DNA of 64,000 bases from the NCBI GenBank assembly GCA_000381585.1, contig KB906736.1, positions 62,001 through 126,000 on the forward strand. Direction: 5' to 3'. The notes below the pieces were generated by a model that was not told where the DNA came from, did no database searches, and worked only from the letters and a program-made list of their open reading frames with translations. The translations under genes were made by a program, and so were the position numbers. Position 1 is the stretch's first letter. Every line of letters starts with the position of its first letter. Source of the DNA: Acidobacteriaceae bacterium KBS 83 (GTDB lineage Bacteria > Acidobacteriota > Terriglobia > Terriglobales > Acidobacteriaceae). Shown here piece by piece: positions 54,478 through 64,000 of this stretch.

Positions 54478-54497
54478 CGCCCCGCGATCGCGAGGCG
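54478..54497. terminator. bidirectional terminator between recR and the response regulator
   Basis: CGCC-c-CGCG pairs with CGCG-a-GGCG around AT, with AAAA on the left and TTTTT on the right. Either strand reads as hairpin plus T-run. Confidence 0.8.
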
Positions 54498-54530
54498 CTT
54501 TTTCCCATTTGGAATAGCTCAAGTAAAACT

Positions 54531-54902
54531 TTAACTCCGCAGACGGGCCAGCAAATCCTGCGGATGGACCGGCTTGGCCAAAATCTCAAACTCGTGGCCC
54601 TGCACACGCGCGCGATCTAGCAGGTCTGCCGTCGCCGCCTGGCCGGAAAACAGCAATATCTTGCAGCTCGGGAGCATGCCGCGGATCTTGATCGCCGCAT
54701 CAATTCCGTTCATGTCCGTCATGATCACGTCGGAGATCAGCATGTCTGGCTTCAGCGTCTTCGCCGTCTCCACCGCCTTTTCGCCACTGTAAACGGCGGT
54801 TGCCTCAAAGCCCGCTTGATTCAGGATGATGGACAGGGTATCGGCGATCACGCGTTCGTCATCGGCTACCAGGACCTTTGGCTTTACTTTTGGTTCGGAC
54901 AT
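54531..54902 (-). CDS. single-domain response regulator
   Basis: 123 residues, a lone receiver domain. Asp14 and Asp15 (VLVADDERV), acceptor Asp58 (LISDVIM), Ser86 (LLFSGQ) and Lys110 (LAKPVHP) are all in place. With no output domain it works like CheY or as a phosphate relay. Its kinase is not obvious; a histidine kinase gene lies 4.5 kb away. It is convergent with recR. Confidence 0.92.
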   Translation of the reverse strand: MSEPKVKPKVLVADDERVIADTLSIILNQAGFEATAVYSGEKAVETAKTLKPDMLISDVIMTDMNGIDAAIKIRGMLPSCKILLFSGQAATADLLDRARVQGHEFEILAKPVHPQDLLARLRS

Positions 54903-55331
54903 TCGCTCCCTTTTACTCCCGGAACTGGCCGCACAAACCTTCGTCTGCCTCGACGGATCGCACTCGAAGCATCAGGCGCCAGCCCTGAAAACACACTTGT
55001 CGACACCTTTCCTGCCGCTCTAGCCATAGTGTCACCTCGGCGATCCTTCTTTCGGAAGGAGTCGCCGGAGCGGTCACCGACCGCTACATCTGCAGGGAAA
55101 ATGCTCTATGCCTAGATGATACGCTTCCCGTGAGGAGATGCTTCATCTCCCCGCAAACAGACAACGCATACATTAGACAGAACAGTCAGGTATCGAAACG
55201 GGTTGTTGCGGACTCCCTACGGTGCCCTCTGCGGGGGCATGCCACGCGTCACCCAACCCGTGCCGCATGGTTTGCCGTAACCGGACCCTGGGACTGCAAT
55301 CGAGTCGTGCGTTGCACGCTTTGGATGCTCT
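54903..55331 (+). other. 429-base gap with possible structured leader of the ABC importer genes
   Basis: No gene is visible. GGAGATG-ctt-CATCTCC (55134-55150) is a perfect hairpin. Further on CGGGTTG (55199-55205) pairs with CAACCCG (55254-55260) around an inner TGCCC/GGGCA hairpin. CGTGC-gtt-GCACG (55306-55318) sits just before the start. Together these suggest a folded 5' leader, but I cannot match a known riboswitch. Confidence 0.35.
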
Positions 55332-56669
55332 ATGACCGAAACGATTATTCGCGCCGAGCAGGTCGAAAAGTACTACGCGCAGCCCAGCGAGAACCGCATC
55401 CAGGTTATCGCGCCTACCGACCTGGCCATTGTTCCCGGCGATATCGTCGCCCTGCTCGGTCCCTCGGGCTCCGGCAAATCCACCCTGCTCCGCATGCTCA
55501 CCGGGCTCAGCAAGCCCTCAGCGGGCGAGGTCTATTGGCACGACACGCCTATCTCTCGCGCCAACCCCAACGTCTCGATCGTCTTCCAGAGCTTCGCCCT
55601 CTTCCCGTGGCTGACTGTGCTCGAAAATGTGGAGGCCCCTCTAAAGGCACGCGGCATGAGCGCCGACGAGCGACGCGAGCGCAGCCTGAGCATCATCGAC
55701 ACAGTAGGTCTGGATGGCTTCGGGGCCGCTTTCCCCAAGGAACTCTCCGGCGGCATGCGGCAACGTGTCGGCTTTGCGCGCGCGCTTGTGGTTGAGCCGG
55801 AGGTCCTCTTCATGGACGAGCCCTTCTCCGCCCTCGACGTGCTCACCGCGGAGAACCTCCGCAGCGAACTCCTGGAGTTGTGGCAGAAGAAGACCATCCC
55901 CACCCGCGCCATCTTTCTCGTGACCCACAACATCGAAGAAGCCGTCTTGCTCGCCGACCGCATCATCGTGCTCGGCCGCAATCCCGGCCATGTACGCGTA
56001 GATTTCCGCGTCACCCTCTCGCAGCCGCGCGACCGCAAGTCGTCTCTCTTCACCCAGCTCGTTGACTACATCTATACCGTGCTCACCCGGCCAGACGTGC
56101 AGCCCAGCAATGTGCCGGAACGCGTCGCCATCCGTGACCAGCGTCAGATGCACTATCAGATGCTTCCTCATGCGCGGCCCGGTGGCATCGCCGGTCTGCT
56201 TGAAATCCTCATCGATCGTGGCGGCAAAGACGACGCCTACCGTCTTGCAGACGAACTCGGATTCGAGCTCGATGACCTCTTCCCCATCGTCGAAGCCGCG
56301 CAGCTGCTCGGTTTTCTCAAGGTCGCGGAGGGCGACGTAGCCATCACCGACAGTGGCCGCCTTTTCGCCGACTCGGAAATCCTGAAGCAGAAGGAGCTCT
56401 TCCGCGATGCCGCGCTCGAGCACATCCTCTTGCTGCGTCAGATCACCCGCGCGCTCGATACCAAGAGCGACCACACAGTGCCCGAGGACTTCTTCCTCGA
56501 CTTGCTCGACGAGCAATTCTCCCAAGAAGAGACCCAGCGCCAGCTCGAAACCGCCATCAACTGGGGTCGGTATGCCGAGCTCTTCGACTTCGACGCCGGA
56601 CGCCGTCGCTTCATGAAGCCTGAAGTCGAGGAGGCCGCCGACATTCCCGTCGAGGAGACCGTCGAGTGA
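55332..56669 (+). CDS. ABC transporter ATPase (anion/nitrate-type) with C-terminal AAA-associated domain
   Basis: 445 residues. Nucleotide-binding domain of the nitrate/sulfonate type: Walker A GPSGSGKST (43-51), signature LSGGMRQR (from 138), Walker B VLFMDEPFSALD and switch THNIEEAVLLAD. Residues about 285-430 are an extra C-terminal domain (GGIAGLLEILIDRGGKDD, LGFLKVAEGDVAITDSGRLF), a winged-helix-like region found in this subfamily, probably regulatory. Its stop overlaps the permease start (GTGA). No substrate-binding protein is near. Confidence 0.92.
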   Translation: MTETIIRAEQVEKYYAQPSENRIQVIAPTDLAIVPGDIVALLGPSGSGKSTLLRMLTGLSKPSAGEVYWHDTPISRANPNVSIVFQSFALFPWLTVLENVEAPLKARGMSADERRERSLSIIDTVGLDGFGAAFPKELSGGMRQRVGFARALVVEPEVLFMDEPFSALDVLTAENLRSELLELWQKKTIPTRAIFLVTHNIEEAVLLADRIIVLGRNPGHVRVDFRVTLSQPRDRKSSLFTQLVDYIYTVLTRPDVQPSNVPERVAIRDQRQMHYQMLPHARPGGIAGLLEILIDRGGKDDAYRLADELGFELDDLFPIVEAAQLLGFLKVAEGDVAITDSGRLFADSEILKQKELFRDAALEHILLLRQITRALDTKSDHTVPEDFFLDLLDEQFSQEETQRQLETAINWGRYAELFDFDAGRRRFMKPEVEEAADIPVEETVE

Positions 56670-58417
56670 GGTCCGTGCGCATCCCTACGCTCTCACGCAC
56701 CCTGGTGTTAGAGCGTTCCTGGCCGGTCGTGCTGGACCTGACTGTCGCCGCGTTCTGCCTCGCGACCTTCTATTGCGTCGTCCTCCTCGGCCGCTACTGG
56801 TTCAGTCATCCCGTGCCCTCTGCCCAGATCTCGCAGTCCGCGCGCGCACTGCCGCTCTACGCCTTTTACTCGATCGTCCGCATCGGCGTTGCCTACCTGC
56901 TCAGCCTCATCTTCGCCGTCGGCTATGGTTATTACGCCGCATATCACCCACGCGTCGAAGCGTTCATGATCGCCGTGCTGGACATCCTGCAGTCGATTCC
57001 GGTGCTCAGCTTTCTGCCTGGTGTCATGCTGGTGATGGTCTCGCTCTTGCCTACCCGTCAGCTCGGTGTCGAGATGGGCGCTATCCTGCTCATCTTCACC
57101 GGCCAGGTCTGGAACATGGCCTTCAGCTTCTACTCCTCCATCCGCAGCATTCCGCGCGAGCTGCGCGAGGCCTCGCAGATCTACGGCTTCACCGCGTGGC
57201 AGCGGTTTTGGCAACTCGAGCTCCCCTTCTCCGCCATCGGACTTGTCTGGAACTCCATGGTCTCGGTCGCAGGCGGCTGGTTCTTCCTCATGGCCTGCGA
57301 GATGTTCGTGCTCGGCGATCGCGACTTCCGCCTTCCGGGCCTCGGCTCGTATCTGCAGACCGCCGCGGGCAACGGCAACACCCGCGCCATGATCTGGGGG
57401 CTCGCCGTAATGATCGCCATCATCGTCGCCACAGACCAGCTTGTCTGGCGACCAGTCATCGCGTGGGCCGACAAGTTCAAATTCGAGCAGGTGGAAAGCT
57501 CTCAGGTCCCCAGCTCACCGATCCTGTACGCACTGCGCAACTCCAACGCCATCGGCTGGCTGCATCAGCAGACGATCGTGCCGCTCGGAGAACGCATCTA
57601 CCACAATCTTGCCGCGCGACGTCTCCGCGCCCTCTCACGGCCCGAGCGCAGCGTCGCTTCACGCCAGCGTTCGCTCATTGCCAACAGCAGTATCTTCGGA
57701 GTGCTTCTCGTCGCAGCCATTTTTGCTGCCTTCCATGCCGTGCTGCTCTTGCGTCAATTGCATGGTGCGGAGATCGTTGAGCTGCTCAAGGGCGCGGGCG
57801 CCACCTTCCTGCGCGTGAATGCCTCGCTGCTCATAGCCGCGCTCTGGACCATACCCGCAGGCGTCGCCATCGGCTTTCATCCGCGCCTGGCACGCATCGC
57901 CCAACCCCTGGCGCAGATCGCCGCATCCGTGCCTGCCACGGCCCTTTTTCCTGTGCTGCTCATCGCGCTCGTGCACGCCGGCGGTGGACTTGGCATCGGT
58001 TCCATCGCGCTCATGCTCCTCGGTACCCAGTGGTACATCCTCTTCAACGTTATCGCCGGAGCCATCGCCATCCCCTCCGACCTCAAAGAAGTCTCCGGCC
58101 TGTTCCACTTCTCGAACATGCAGCGCTGGACCACTCTGATTCTGCCCGGCATCTTCCCTTATCTCATCACCGGCCTCGTCACCGCATCGGGCGGCGCCTG
58201 GAACGCCAGCATCGTCGCGGAGTATTTCCACCTTCGCGGCCAGACGCTCTCTACTCTCGGCCTCGGCGCGCAGATCAGCCGCGCCACCGACCACGGCCAC
58301 TTCGCCACCCTGTTGATGGCCACCATCATCATGGCGCTCATGGTGGTCACTATCAACCGCCTCGTCTGGCGCCCGCTCTTCCAGCTCGCCGAAACCAAGT
58401 ACCGCCTGGAAGGCTAG
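56666..58417 (+). CDS. duplicated ABC permease (two fused BPD_transp_1 domains)
   Basis: 583 residues, GTG start. Two inner-membrane permease halves stand in one chain: the first with the EAA loop around REASQIYGFTAWQRFWQLELP, the second around LKEVSGLFHFSNMQRWTTLILP. This fits the anion-transport group with a duplicated permease (COG4986-like), here with its ATPase. Each half has about five to six helices. Without a binding-protein gene nearby the substrate cannot be told; anions such as nitrate, sulfonate or bicarbonate are likely for the group. Confidence 0.9.
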   Translation: MRSVRIPTLSRTLVLERSWPVVLDLTVAAFCLATFYCVVLLGRYWFSHPVPSAQISQSARALPLYAFYSIVRIGVAYLLSLIFAVGYGYYAAYHPRVEAFMIAVLDILQSIPVLSFLPGVMLVMVSLLPTRQLGVEMGAILLIFTGQVWNMAFSFYSSIRSIPRELREASQIYGFTAWQRFWQLELPFSAIGLVWNSMVSVAGGWFFLMACEMFVLGDRDFRLPGLGSYLQTAAGNGNTRAMIWGLAVMIAIIVATDQLVWRPVIAWADKFKFEQVESSQVPSSPILYALRNSNAIGWLHQQTIVPLGERIYHNLAARRLRALSRPERSVASRQRSLIANSSIFGVLLVAAIFAAFHAVLLLRQLHGAEIVELLKGAGATFLRVNASLLIAALWTIPAGVAIGFHPRLARIAQPLAQIAASVPATALFPVLLIALVHAGGGLGIGSIALMLLGTQWYILFNVIAGAIAIPSDLKEVSGLFHFSNMQRWTTLILPGIFPYLITGLVTASGGAWNASIVAEYFHLRGQTLSTLGLGAQISRATDHGHFATLLMATIIMALMVVTINRLVWRPLFQLAETKYRLEG

Positions 58418-58615
58418 GACTCCCGAGGGATTTGTCAGAGCAAAGCAACGGTCGCTTCAACGCATCACGTGCAAGCCAAGAGACGTTCCTTCACGTGAAC
58501 GAAGATGCGCAGATGCGCGCTCAGATGAACGCTCTACTGGGCCACGGCATTGACTCGCGCAACCATCGCCAACCGCACCGCCACACCAAGCGAATCGGAG
58601 TATCATACGAGCCTG

Positions 58616-59059
58616 ATGACGGTTAACGAACGCATGATTCTGCTCGTGGAAGACGATCCCGACCATGAGGCGCTGACTATTCGCGCTCTCAAAAAGGCCA
58701 ACATCGCCAACAACATCCGTGTGGCGCATGACGGCGAAGAGGCTATCGAGATGCTTTTTGGCGAGGGCGAGAACACGCTGCCCTATGTGCCGCAGGTGAT
58801 CCTGCTGGACCTCAAGCTGCCCAAGATCGACGGCCTTGAAGTCCTTCGCCGCATCCGCGAATCGGAGCAGCACCGCATGCTGCCCGTTGTCGTCCTCACC
58901 TCCTCCGACGAGGAAAGCGATCTGATGCGCAGCTACAAGCTCGGCGTCAACAGCTATATCCGCAAGCCGGTCAACTTCACCGATTTTGCGGAGGCCACTC
59001 GCCAGCTCGGCATGTACTGGCTGGTGCTGAATGAGGCGCCGCCCGTGTCGCTGCGCTAG
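58616..59059 (+). CDS. Rcp1-like response regulator
   Basis: 147 residues from ATG 58616. It opens MILLVEDDPDHEALTIRALKKA, with acidic residues 12-14, acceptor Asp65 (VILLDLKLPK), Thr95 (VVLTSSDEE) and Lys117 (YIRKPVNF). The long loop before the acceptor (FGEGENTLPYVPQ) is typical of Rcp1-type regulators that pair with phytochrome or other PAS kinases. A kinase gene lies 140 bases downstream, so they likely form a pair. Confidence 0.9.
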   Translation: MTVNERMILLVEDDPDHEALTIRALKKANIANNIRVAHDGEEAIEMLFGEGENTLPYVPQVILLDLKLPKIDGLEVLRRIRESEQHRMLPVVVLTSSDEESDLMRSYKLGVNSYIRKPVNFTDFAEATRQLGMYWLVLNEAPPVSLR

Positions 59060-59201
59060 CAGTTTTTCCACGCACCAATCCGTTGCTTTCTGTTGGAAAG
59101 GCTGCCTTCGTGCGAAACTCGATGGAAGAATCTGCTCTGCTTCGCCGGAATGTGGCCTCTGGCCCGCCGGTCGAGAATTGACGATCTTCGATCAGATACC
59201 G

Positions 59202-60791
59202 ATGCGTCCACCAGATCAGCCAGACCAGATCGAAAGCCGGCCAACCCCTACCTCATTACGCGTCCTGCTGGTGGAAGACAACGAAGATGATGCCCTTCTC
59301 CTGACCCGCTACTTCGAGCGCGCCGGCTATCGCACCTTTGTGCACCGCGTCGAGACCGCCGATGACATGCGCCGCGCACTCAACCAACCCGATGCAGAAT
59401 GGGACGTGGTGCTCGCTGACTTCAATCTGCCCAGCTTCAGCGCTCCCGCGGCCCTACAACTGCTCAAGCGATCGGGAAGAGACGTTCCCTTCATCGTCAT
59501 GTCCGGCGCGGTCAGCGAAGACACAGCCGTTGAGGCCATGCGTGCCGGTGCCCACGACTACATCGCCAAGCAAAACCTCGCCCGCCTGGGTCCGGCCATC
59601 GAGCGAGAACTCCGTGAAGCTCGCGCGCGCCGCCTGAAATCCGATGCCGAGCAGGCCCTGCTCATCAGCGAGGAGCGCTTCCGCCGTCTGATTCGAGGTA
59701 TGCCCGTCGGCCTCATGGTCGCCGATACTACCGGTCTCATCCAGTACGCCAACAGCAGCCTCGAGCAGCTTCTGGGTTATAGCGAACAGGAACTCCGCAG
59801 CGGCAAATTCGGCTTTGCAGACATATTCGAACTGGAATACGAACAGTTCCTTCTGCGTTTGCGCGACATTGTCGCCCAATCCGGGCGCCCGCACCCCTTT
59901 GAGGCGCTCTGCCGTACTCGCAGAGGAGAACACATCCCTATCCTGCTGGCATTTACCACGCTGGCTCCCGAAGACGCCCCCGATACAGACGTCGTTTTCC
60001 GCCAGGTCGCCATCTTCTTCGTGGATCTTACCGAGCAGAAGCGCAGCGAAGAGGTCATGCGACGCACTGAGAAACTCGCCGCGACCGGACGGCTCGCCGC
60101 CTCCATCGCGCATGAGATCAACAATCCCCTCGAAGCAGTCACTAACTGCCTCTTTCTTATCGGCTCGGGCCGCCTCGAGGCGCGCTCCCAGGAATACCTG
60201 CGCATCGCCCAGCAGGAACTCGATCGCGTAACTCACATCACCACCCAGACACTCCGCTTCTACCGCCAGAGCACTCGCCCGGTGGAGTCAGACGTGAACG
60301 ATCTGCTGGAGGGTGTGATCGCCCTCTACGAGCCCCGCCTGCGCAGCTATTCGATCGGCATCAAGCGGCGTTACCGCGATCTGCCGCCGGTGCACGCCTA
60401 CGATGGCGAAATCCGGCAGGTGCTGGCGAACTTCATCGGCAACGCCATCGACGCCATGCAGCGCGACGGCGGCCGTCTGACACTTCGCACTGCGCGCGGC
60501 CGCGATCCGCTGACGGCAGCCGAAGGCATATACGTCACCGTGGCAGATACAGGTTGCGGCATGGACGACGCCACGCGCCCGCGTATCTTCGAGCCCTTCT
60601 TTTCCACCAAAGGCAACACCGGAACCGGCCTCGGCCTTTGGGTCAGTCAAACTATCATCGACAAACACGGTGGCCGCATCTCCACGCGCAGCCGCGTCCG
60701 CCGACATCCGAATGACCCCGGCGGCACCGTCTTCCGCATCTTTCTTCCGCTTCAATCGACCGCTCTGTCTGCTCCCCTGATCACTCCGTAG
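59202..60791 (+). CDS. sensor histidine kinase with N-terminal receiver and PAS domains
   Basis: 529 residues from ATG 59202; a longer frame from 59031 is Cys/Arg-rich noise. Order: receiver (Glu25/Asp26, acceptor Asp73, Ser101, Lys123), PAS (about 148-270, LMVADTTGLIQYANSSLEQL), HisKA with phospho-His294 (SIAHEINNPLEA), and HATPase (NFIGNAIDAM, DTGCGMD, GTGLGLWVS). The protein has no membrane helix, so it is cytosolic. It takes phosphate or a signal from an upstream regulator, then passes it on. It probably pairs with the Rcp1-like gene just before it. Confidence 0.93.
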   Translation: MRPPDQPDQIESRPTPTSLRVLLVEDNEDDALLLTRYFERAGYRTFVHRVETADDMRRALNQPDAEWDVVLADFNLPSFSAPAALQLLKRSGRDVPFIVMSGAVSEDTAVEAMRAGAHDYIAKQNLARLGPAIERELREARARRLKSDAEQALLISEERFRRLIRGMPVGLMVADTTGLIQYANSSLEQLLGYSEQELRSGKFGFADIFELEYEQFLLRLRDIVAQSGRPHPFEALCRTRRGEHIPILLAFTTLAPEDAPDTDVVFRQVAIFFVDLTEQKRSEEVMRRTEKLAATGRLAASIAHEINNPLEAVTNCLFLIGSGRLEARSQEYLRIAQQELDRVTHITTQTLRFYRQSTRPVESDVNDLLEGVIALYEPRLRSYSIGIKRRYRDLPPVHAYDGEIRQVLANFIGNAIDAMQRDGGRLTLRTARGRDPLTAAEGIYVTVADTGCGMDDATRPRIFEPFFSTKGNTGTGLGLWVSQTIIDKHGGRISTRSRVRRHPNDPGGTVFRIFLPLQSTALSAPLITP

Positions 60792-60899
60792 CGGGGCGAC
60801 ATCTCCCGGCTGTAAGCAACACAGATCGCTTCGCGCGCTTCTGACTCGGAGGAACCCCCTCAGCAGAGACATCTCTCAGCAGTGAGAAAGATCAATCGT

Positions 60900-63062
60900 A
60901 TGGCACGCACAGTACTGCCCGGAAAACCCTACCCGCTAGGCGCAAAGTGGAACGGCCGGGGAACAAATTTCGCCGTCTATTCAGAGAACGCCACCGGGGT
61001 TGAGCTCTGCCTCTATAACGATGAGAACAGCCAGACCGATGTGCTGTCGCTCGAAGAATGTACCGCCTTCGTCTGGCACGGCTTTCTGCCGGGCATCCGC
61101 CCGGGTCAGCGCTACGGATTTCGCGTCCACGGCCCGTGGGACCCCTCCAAGGGTCATCGCTTCAATGAGCACAAGCTGCTCGTCGACCCCTACGCACAGG
61201 CCATCGTTGGCGACGTGCAGTGGGACCAGTCCATCTTTCCCTACACCTTCGACGGCGAGAACTCCGACCTCAACAAAAATGATCAGGACAGCGGCTCCGG
61301 CGTTCCCAAGTCCATCGTCGTCGACCCGGCGTTCGACTGGACCGGCGATCGCCGGCTTCGCATCGCACTCGCCGACTCCATCATCTACGAAGTCCATGTG
61401 CGCGGTTTTTCCGTCACCAACCCCGCCATTCCCGAAGAGCTGCGCGGCACCTACGCCGGCCTTGCCCATCCGGAGAACATCGCCTATCTGAAGAAACTAG
61501 GCATCACGGCAGTTGAGCTCCTTCCCGTCCACCACTTCATCAACGACGCGCATCTGGTGAAAGAGGGACTCACCAACTACTGGGGCTACAACACTCTCGC
61601 CTACTTCGCTCCAGAGGAGCGCTATAGCTCAGATCAGGCGCCCGGCGGCTCCGTGCGCGAGTTCAAAGCCATGGTGCGGGACCTGCACAAGGCCGGCATC
61701 GAAGTCATCCTCGACGTGGTCTACAACCACACCTGCGAAGGCAACCAGATGGGCCCGATGCTCAACTTCAAGGGCATCGACAACGCGGTCTACTACCGCA
61801 CGATGCCGGACGATCCGCGCTTCTACATGGACTACACCGGCACCGGCAACACTCTCAACGTGCGGCATCCCCAGGTGCTCAAGCTAATCATGGACTCGTT
61901 GCGCTACTGGGTCACGGAGATGCACGTCGATGGCTTCCGCTTCGATCTCGCCGCCACTCTCGCGCGCGAGCTGCATGACGTCGACCGCCTCTCTGGTTTC
62001 TTCGACATCATCAACCAGGACCCCACGCTGGCCGATGTCAAACTCATTGCCGAGCCTTGGGATGTCGGCGACGGCGGCTACCAGGTCGGCAACTTCCCGG
62101 TCATCTGGGCCGAGTGGAATGGGAAATATCGCGACACCGTGCGCAAATTCTGGAGAGGCGACGAGGGCCAACTCAGCGATCTCGGCTACCGCCTTACAGG
62201 CTCGAGCGACCTCTACCAGCACGATGGCCGCCGCCCTTACGCGAGCATCAACTTCGTGACCGCGCACGACGGCTTCACGATGCGCGATCTCGTCAGCTAC
62301 AACGAGAAGCACAACGAAGCGAACAAGGAAGACAACAAGGACGGCACCAACGCAAATGATTCCTGGAACATGGGCGTCGAAGGCGATACCGACGACGAGG
62401 CCATCAATCACGCTCGCGACCGCCAGATGCGCAACTTCCTTGCCACCCTCATCCTGTCGCAGGGCGTGCCCATGATCTGCGGAGGTGACGAGCGCGGCCG
62501 CACGCAGTACGGCAACAACAACGCCTTCTGTCAGGACAACGAGGTCAGCTGGTACGACTGGAGGCCCAGCGAGCGCAAGCAGCTGCTCTATGACTTCACC
62601 AGCCACCTGATCCACATTCGCAGGAAGCACAACAACTTCCGCCGCCGCAAATTCTTTCAGGGCGCAGCCATTCACCATTCCGAAGTCCGCGACATCGCAT
62701 GGTACGAAGCCAGCGGCGCAGAGCTGGACGTGGGCGCATGGAGCGCGCCCTGGAGCCGCAGCCTCAGCTTCATGTTGAATGGGCGCACCCTCAACGCCAG
62801 GGACGCCCACGGCAATCCCGTCATGGATGACTCCTTCCTCATCCTGATCAACGCCTACCACGAAGGCGTCGAGTTCAAGCTTCCACCCTGCCCCTGTGAT
62901 GGATACTGGGAGTGCATGATGAACACCGACGATCTGCACGAGGAATTCGAGCGCAGAAAGGTGGACGAGACCGTCATCGTCGCCGGCCGCTCCATGATGC
63001 TGCTCACCGAGTGCACGCCCGATACGAATCTCGACGAAGCAGGACCGGAGGAGAAGGATTGA
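60900..63062 (+). CDS. glgX: glycogen debranching enzyme
   Basis: 720 residues from ATG 60900; GTG at 60882 would add six. It is a GH13 enzyme with an N-terminal CBM48-like domain ([29 protein letters not shown]) and the four conserved regions: [15 protein letters not shown] (catalytic Asp), IAEPWD (catalytic Glu) and TAHDGFT. GlgX removes the alpha-1,6 branches of trimmed glycogen. No other glg gene is in the window. Its stop overlaps the next start. Confidence 0.96.
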   Translation: MARTVLPGKPYPLGAKWNGRGTNFAVYSENATGVELCLYNDENSQTDVLSLEECTAFVWHGFLPGIRPGQRYGFRVHGPWDPSKGHRFNEHKLLVDPYAQAIVGDVQWDQSIFPYTFDGENSDLNKNDQDSGSGVPKSIVVDPAFDWTGDRRLRIALADSIIYEVHVRGFSVTNPAIPEELRGTYAGLAHPENIAYLKKLGITAVELLPVHHFINDAHLVKEGLTNYWGYNTLAYFAPEERYSSDQAPGGSVREFKAMVRDLHKAGIEVILDVVYNHTCEGNQMGPMLNFKGIDNAVYYRTMPDDPRFYMDYTGTGNTLNVRHPQVLKLIMDSLRYWVTEMHVDGFRFDLAATLARELHDVDRLSGFFDIINQDPTLADVKLIAEPWDVGDGGYQVGNFPVIWAEWNGKYRDTVRKFWRGDEGQLSDLGYRLTGSSDLYQHDGRRPYASINFVTAHDGFTMRDLVSYNEKHNEANKEDNKDGTNANDSWNMGVEGDTDDEAINHARDRQMRNFLATLILSQGVPMICGGDERGRTQYGNNNAFCQDNEVSWYDWRPSERKQLLYDFTSHLIHIRRKHNNFRRRKFFQGAAIHHSEVRDIAWYEASGAELDVGAWSAPWSRSLSFMLNGRTLNARDAHGNPVMDDSFLILINAYHEGVEFKLPPCPCDGYWECMMNTDDLHEEFERRKVDETVIVAGRSMMLLTECTPDTNLDEAGPEEKD

Positions 63063-64000
63063 CCGCACAACCCATCCGCTGTGGCGTGATCGGCTTTGGT
63101 CTCGCTGGCCGCGTCTTCCATTCCGCTGTCATCGACGCGACCGAGGGCATCGAGCTAAGCGGTATCGTCCAGCGCAGCGGTGACTCCGCACAGAAGGCAT
63201 ACCCGCACGTGCCCGTCTACCCATCGCTCGATGCGATGCTCGCGCAGGCCACTCTGGACGTCATCGTTGTCGCGACCCCCAACGATACGCACGTGCCTAT
63301 GGCCGAGCAGTGCCTGCGCGCTGGCAAACACGTCGTCGTCGATAAGCCGGTGGCCGTCTCTTCCACGGAGGCCGCTTCCCTGCTCGCCATCTCGCGTCAG
63401 ACCGGCAGGCGCGTCTTCGTCTTCCATAACCGCCGCTGGGATGGTGACTTCCTCACCGTCCAGCGGCTGCTCAAGTCCGACAAGCTCGGCACCCTGCGTA
63501 CCTTCGAGTCGCACTTCGACCGCTTCCGTCCCACGCCTAAACAGGGGGCCTGGCGCGAGGCCGCCGGCCACGGCAACGGCATCCTCCTCGACCTTGGCTC
63601 CCACCTCGGCGACCAGGCGCTTGTCCTCTTCGGCCTGCCTGCGGCGGTCTGGGGTGATGTGCGTTCGGAGCGAGCCGGCTCAACCGTCGATGACGCCTTC
63701 GACCTGCGCCTGTACTATCCCGAAATCACGGTATGGCTGCGCTCCACGTCGCTCTCGGCACTTCCCGCCGTGCGTTTCCTGGCCGAGGGCACGCAGGGCA
63801 GTTATCGCAAGGACAACCTCGATCCTCAGGAAGATGCGCTTCGCGCCGGCGACCTCTTCAGGAGCAAGCCCTGGGGCATGGACCCGGAGAGCGCCTGGGG
63901 CGCCATCACTACGCTCGACGCAAACGGCGCAACGCAACACACTGCCGTCCCCACTCTGGCCGGCGACTATCGCGGCTTCTATGCGAACGTGCGCGACGCA
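63059..64000 (+). CDS. Gfo/Idh/MocA family oxidoreductase, 3' end outside the window
   Basis: 314 residues visible, no stop before the right edge. It starts with TTG overlapping the glgX stop (TTGA), with a strong GGAGG site inside glgX. The Rossmann fold shows CGVIGFGLAGRVFHSAVI, then VVVATPNDTHVPMAEQCL and the signature GKHVVVDKPVAVS. The second domain follows with LLDLGSHLGDQAL. Members reduce or oxidise sugar-like substrates with NAD(P). It is probably cotranscribed with glgX. Confidence 0.93.
   Translation, partial: MTAQPIRCGVIGFGLAGRVFHSAVIDATEGIELSGIVQRSGDSAQKAYPHVPVYPSLDAMLAQATLDVIVVATPNDTHVPMAEQCLRAGKHVVVDKPVAVSSTEAASLLAISRQTGRRVFVFHNRRWDGDFLTVQRLLKSDKLGTLRTFESHFDRFRPTPKQGAWREAAGHGNGILLDLGSHLGDQALVLFGLPAAVWGDVRSERAGSTVDDAFDLRLYYPEITVWLRSTSLSALPAVRFLAEGTQGSYRKDNLDPQEDALRAGDLFRSKPWGMDPESAWGAITTLDANGATQHTAVPTLAGDYRGFYANVRDA

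Noticed and set aside
61884-63068. 394-codon minus-strand frame
   Set aside because: Antisense to glgX, whose four GH13 regions are complete.
1-64000. tRNA, rRNA, CRISPR array, insertion sequence or prophage
   Set aside because: No cloverleaf with a T-loop motif, no regular direct repeats with spacers, and no transposase, integrase or phage gene was seen on either strand.

Overview
The window looks like chromosomal DNA of an Acidobacteriota, most likely of the class Terriglobia (Terriglobus, Granulicella or Edaphobacter type). The evidence is the GC-rich coding, a 1.1 kb-residue outer-membrane receptor of the CarboxypepD_reg/Oar type, a ToxR-like membrane regulator with an N-terminal domain common in that phylum, a TIGR03118-type secreted protein, and many exported proteins without named function mixed with ordinary housekeeping genes. 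I saw no insertion sequence, prophage, CRISPR array, rRNA or tRNA. Both ends are cut inside genes: a TPR protein on the left and a Gfo/Idh/MocA oxidoreductase on the right.

Layout. 1-9.0 kb: an exported TPR protein and a DUF4331 protein (minus strand), a membrane-anchored winged-helix regulator, and a divergent Oar-like receptor. Related palindromic sequences overlap the predicted -10 boxes on both sides of the regulator. 9.4-21.2 kb: rlpA, pyrF, a 59-residue zinc ribbon, a BamE-like exported protein, a CPBP protease, accA, an acyltransferase, dnaE and a tRNA nucleotidyltransferase-like protein with a long histone-H1-like Lys/Ala/Pro tail. 21.4-30.5 kb: lpxD, a REC-PAS protein, exported proteins, two VOC proteins, ftcD, a PagL-like lipid A deacylase and yebC.

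30.7-39.1 kb: a multicopper-oxidase remnant beside a chagasin/NlpE two-domain fusion, a short AI-2E-type membrane protein, a DUF1990 protein, purQ, a CpsB-like PHP phosphatase, a probable structured RNA (about 34619-34807), recQ, a beta-carbonic anhydrase and an exported isoaspartyl peptidase. 39.2-48.2 kb: an amidohydrolase, a NatAB-type ABC exporter, the TIGR03118 protein behind a structured leader, a DUF2076 protein, and a minus-strand set mazG, GNAT, menC-like that fits an N-succinylamino-acid racemase pathway. 48.4-64 kb: prepilin peptidase, a DinB-like protein, a TPR protein with a repeated NPFP motif, a SET-domain protein, dnaX-ybaB-recR, response regulators, an orphan ABC importer with a duplicated permease, a REC-PAS histidine kinase, glgX and the oxidoreductase.

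Most housekeeping calls are secure from motifs. The parts most worth a second look are the shared operator around the regulator, the chagasin-NlpE fusion beside the copper-oxidase relic, the H1-tailed nucleotidyltransferase, the 34.6 kb RNA candidate, and the structured leaders. No database search or folding program was run; all RNA structures were paired by eye.
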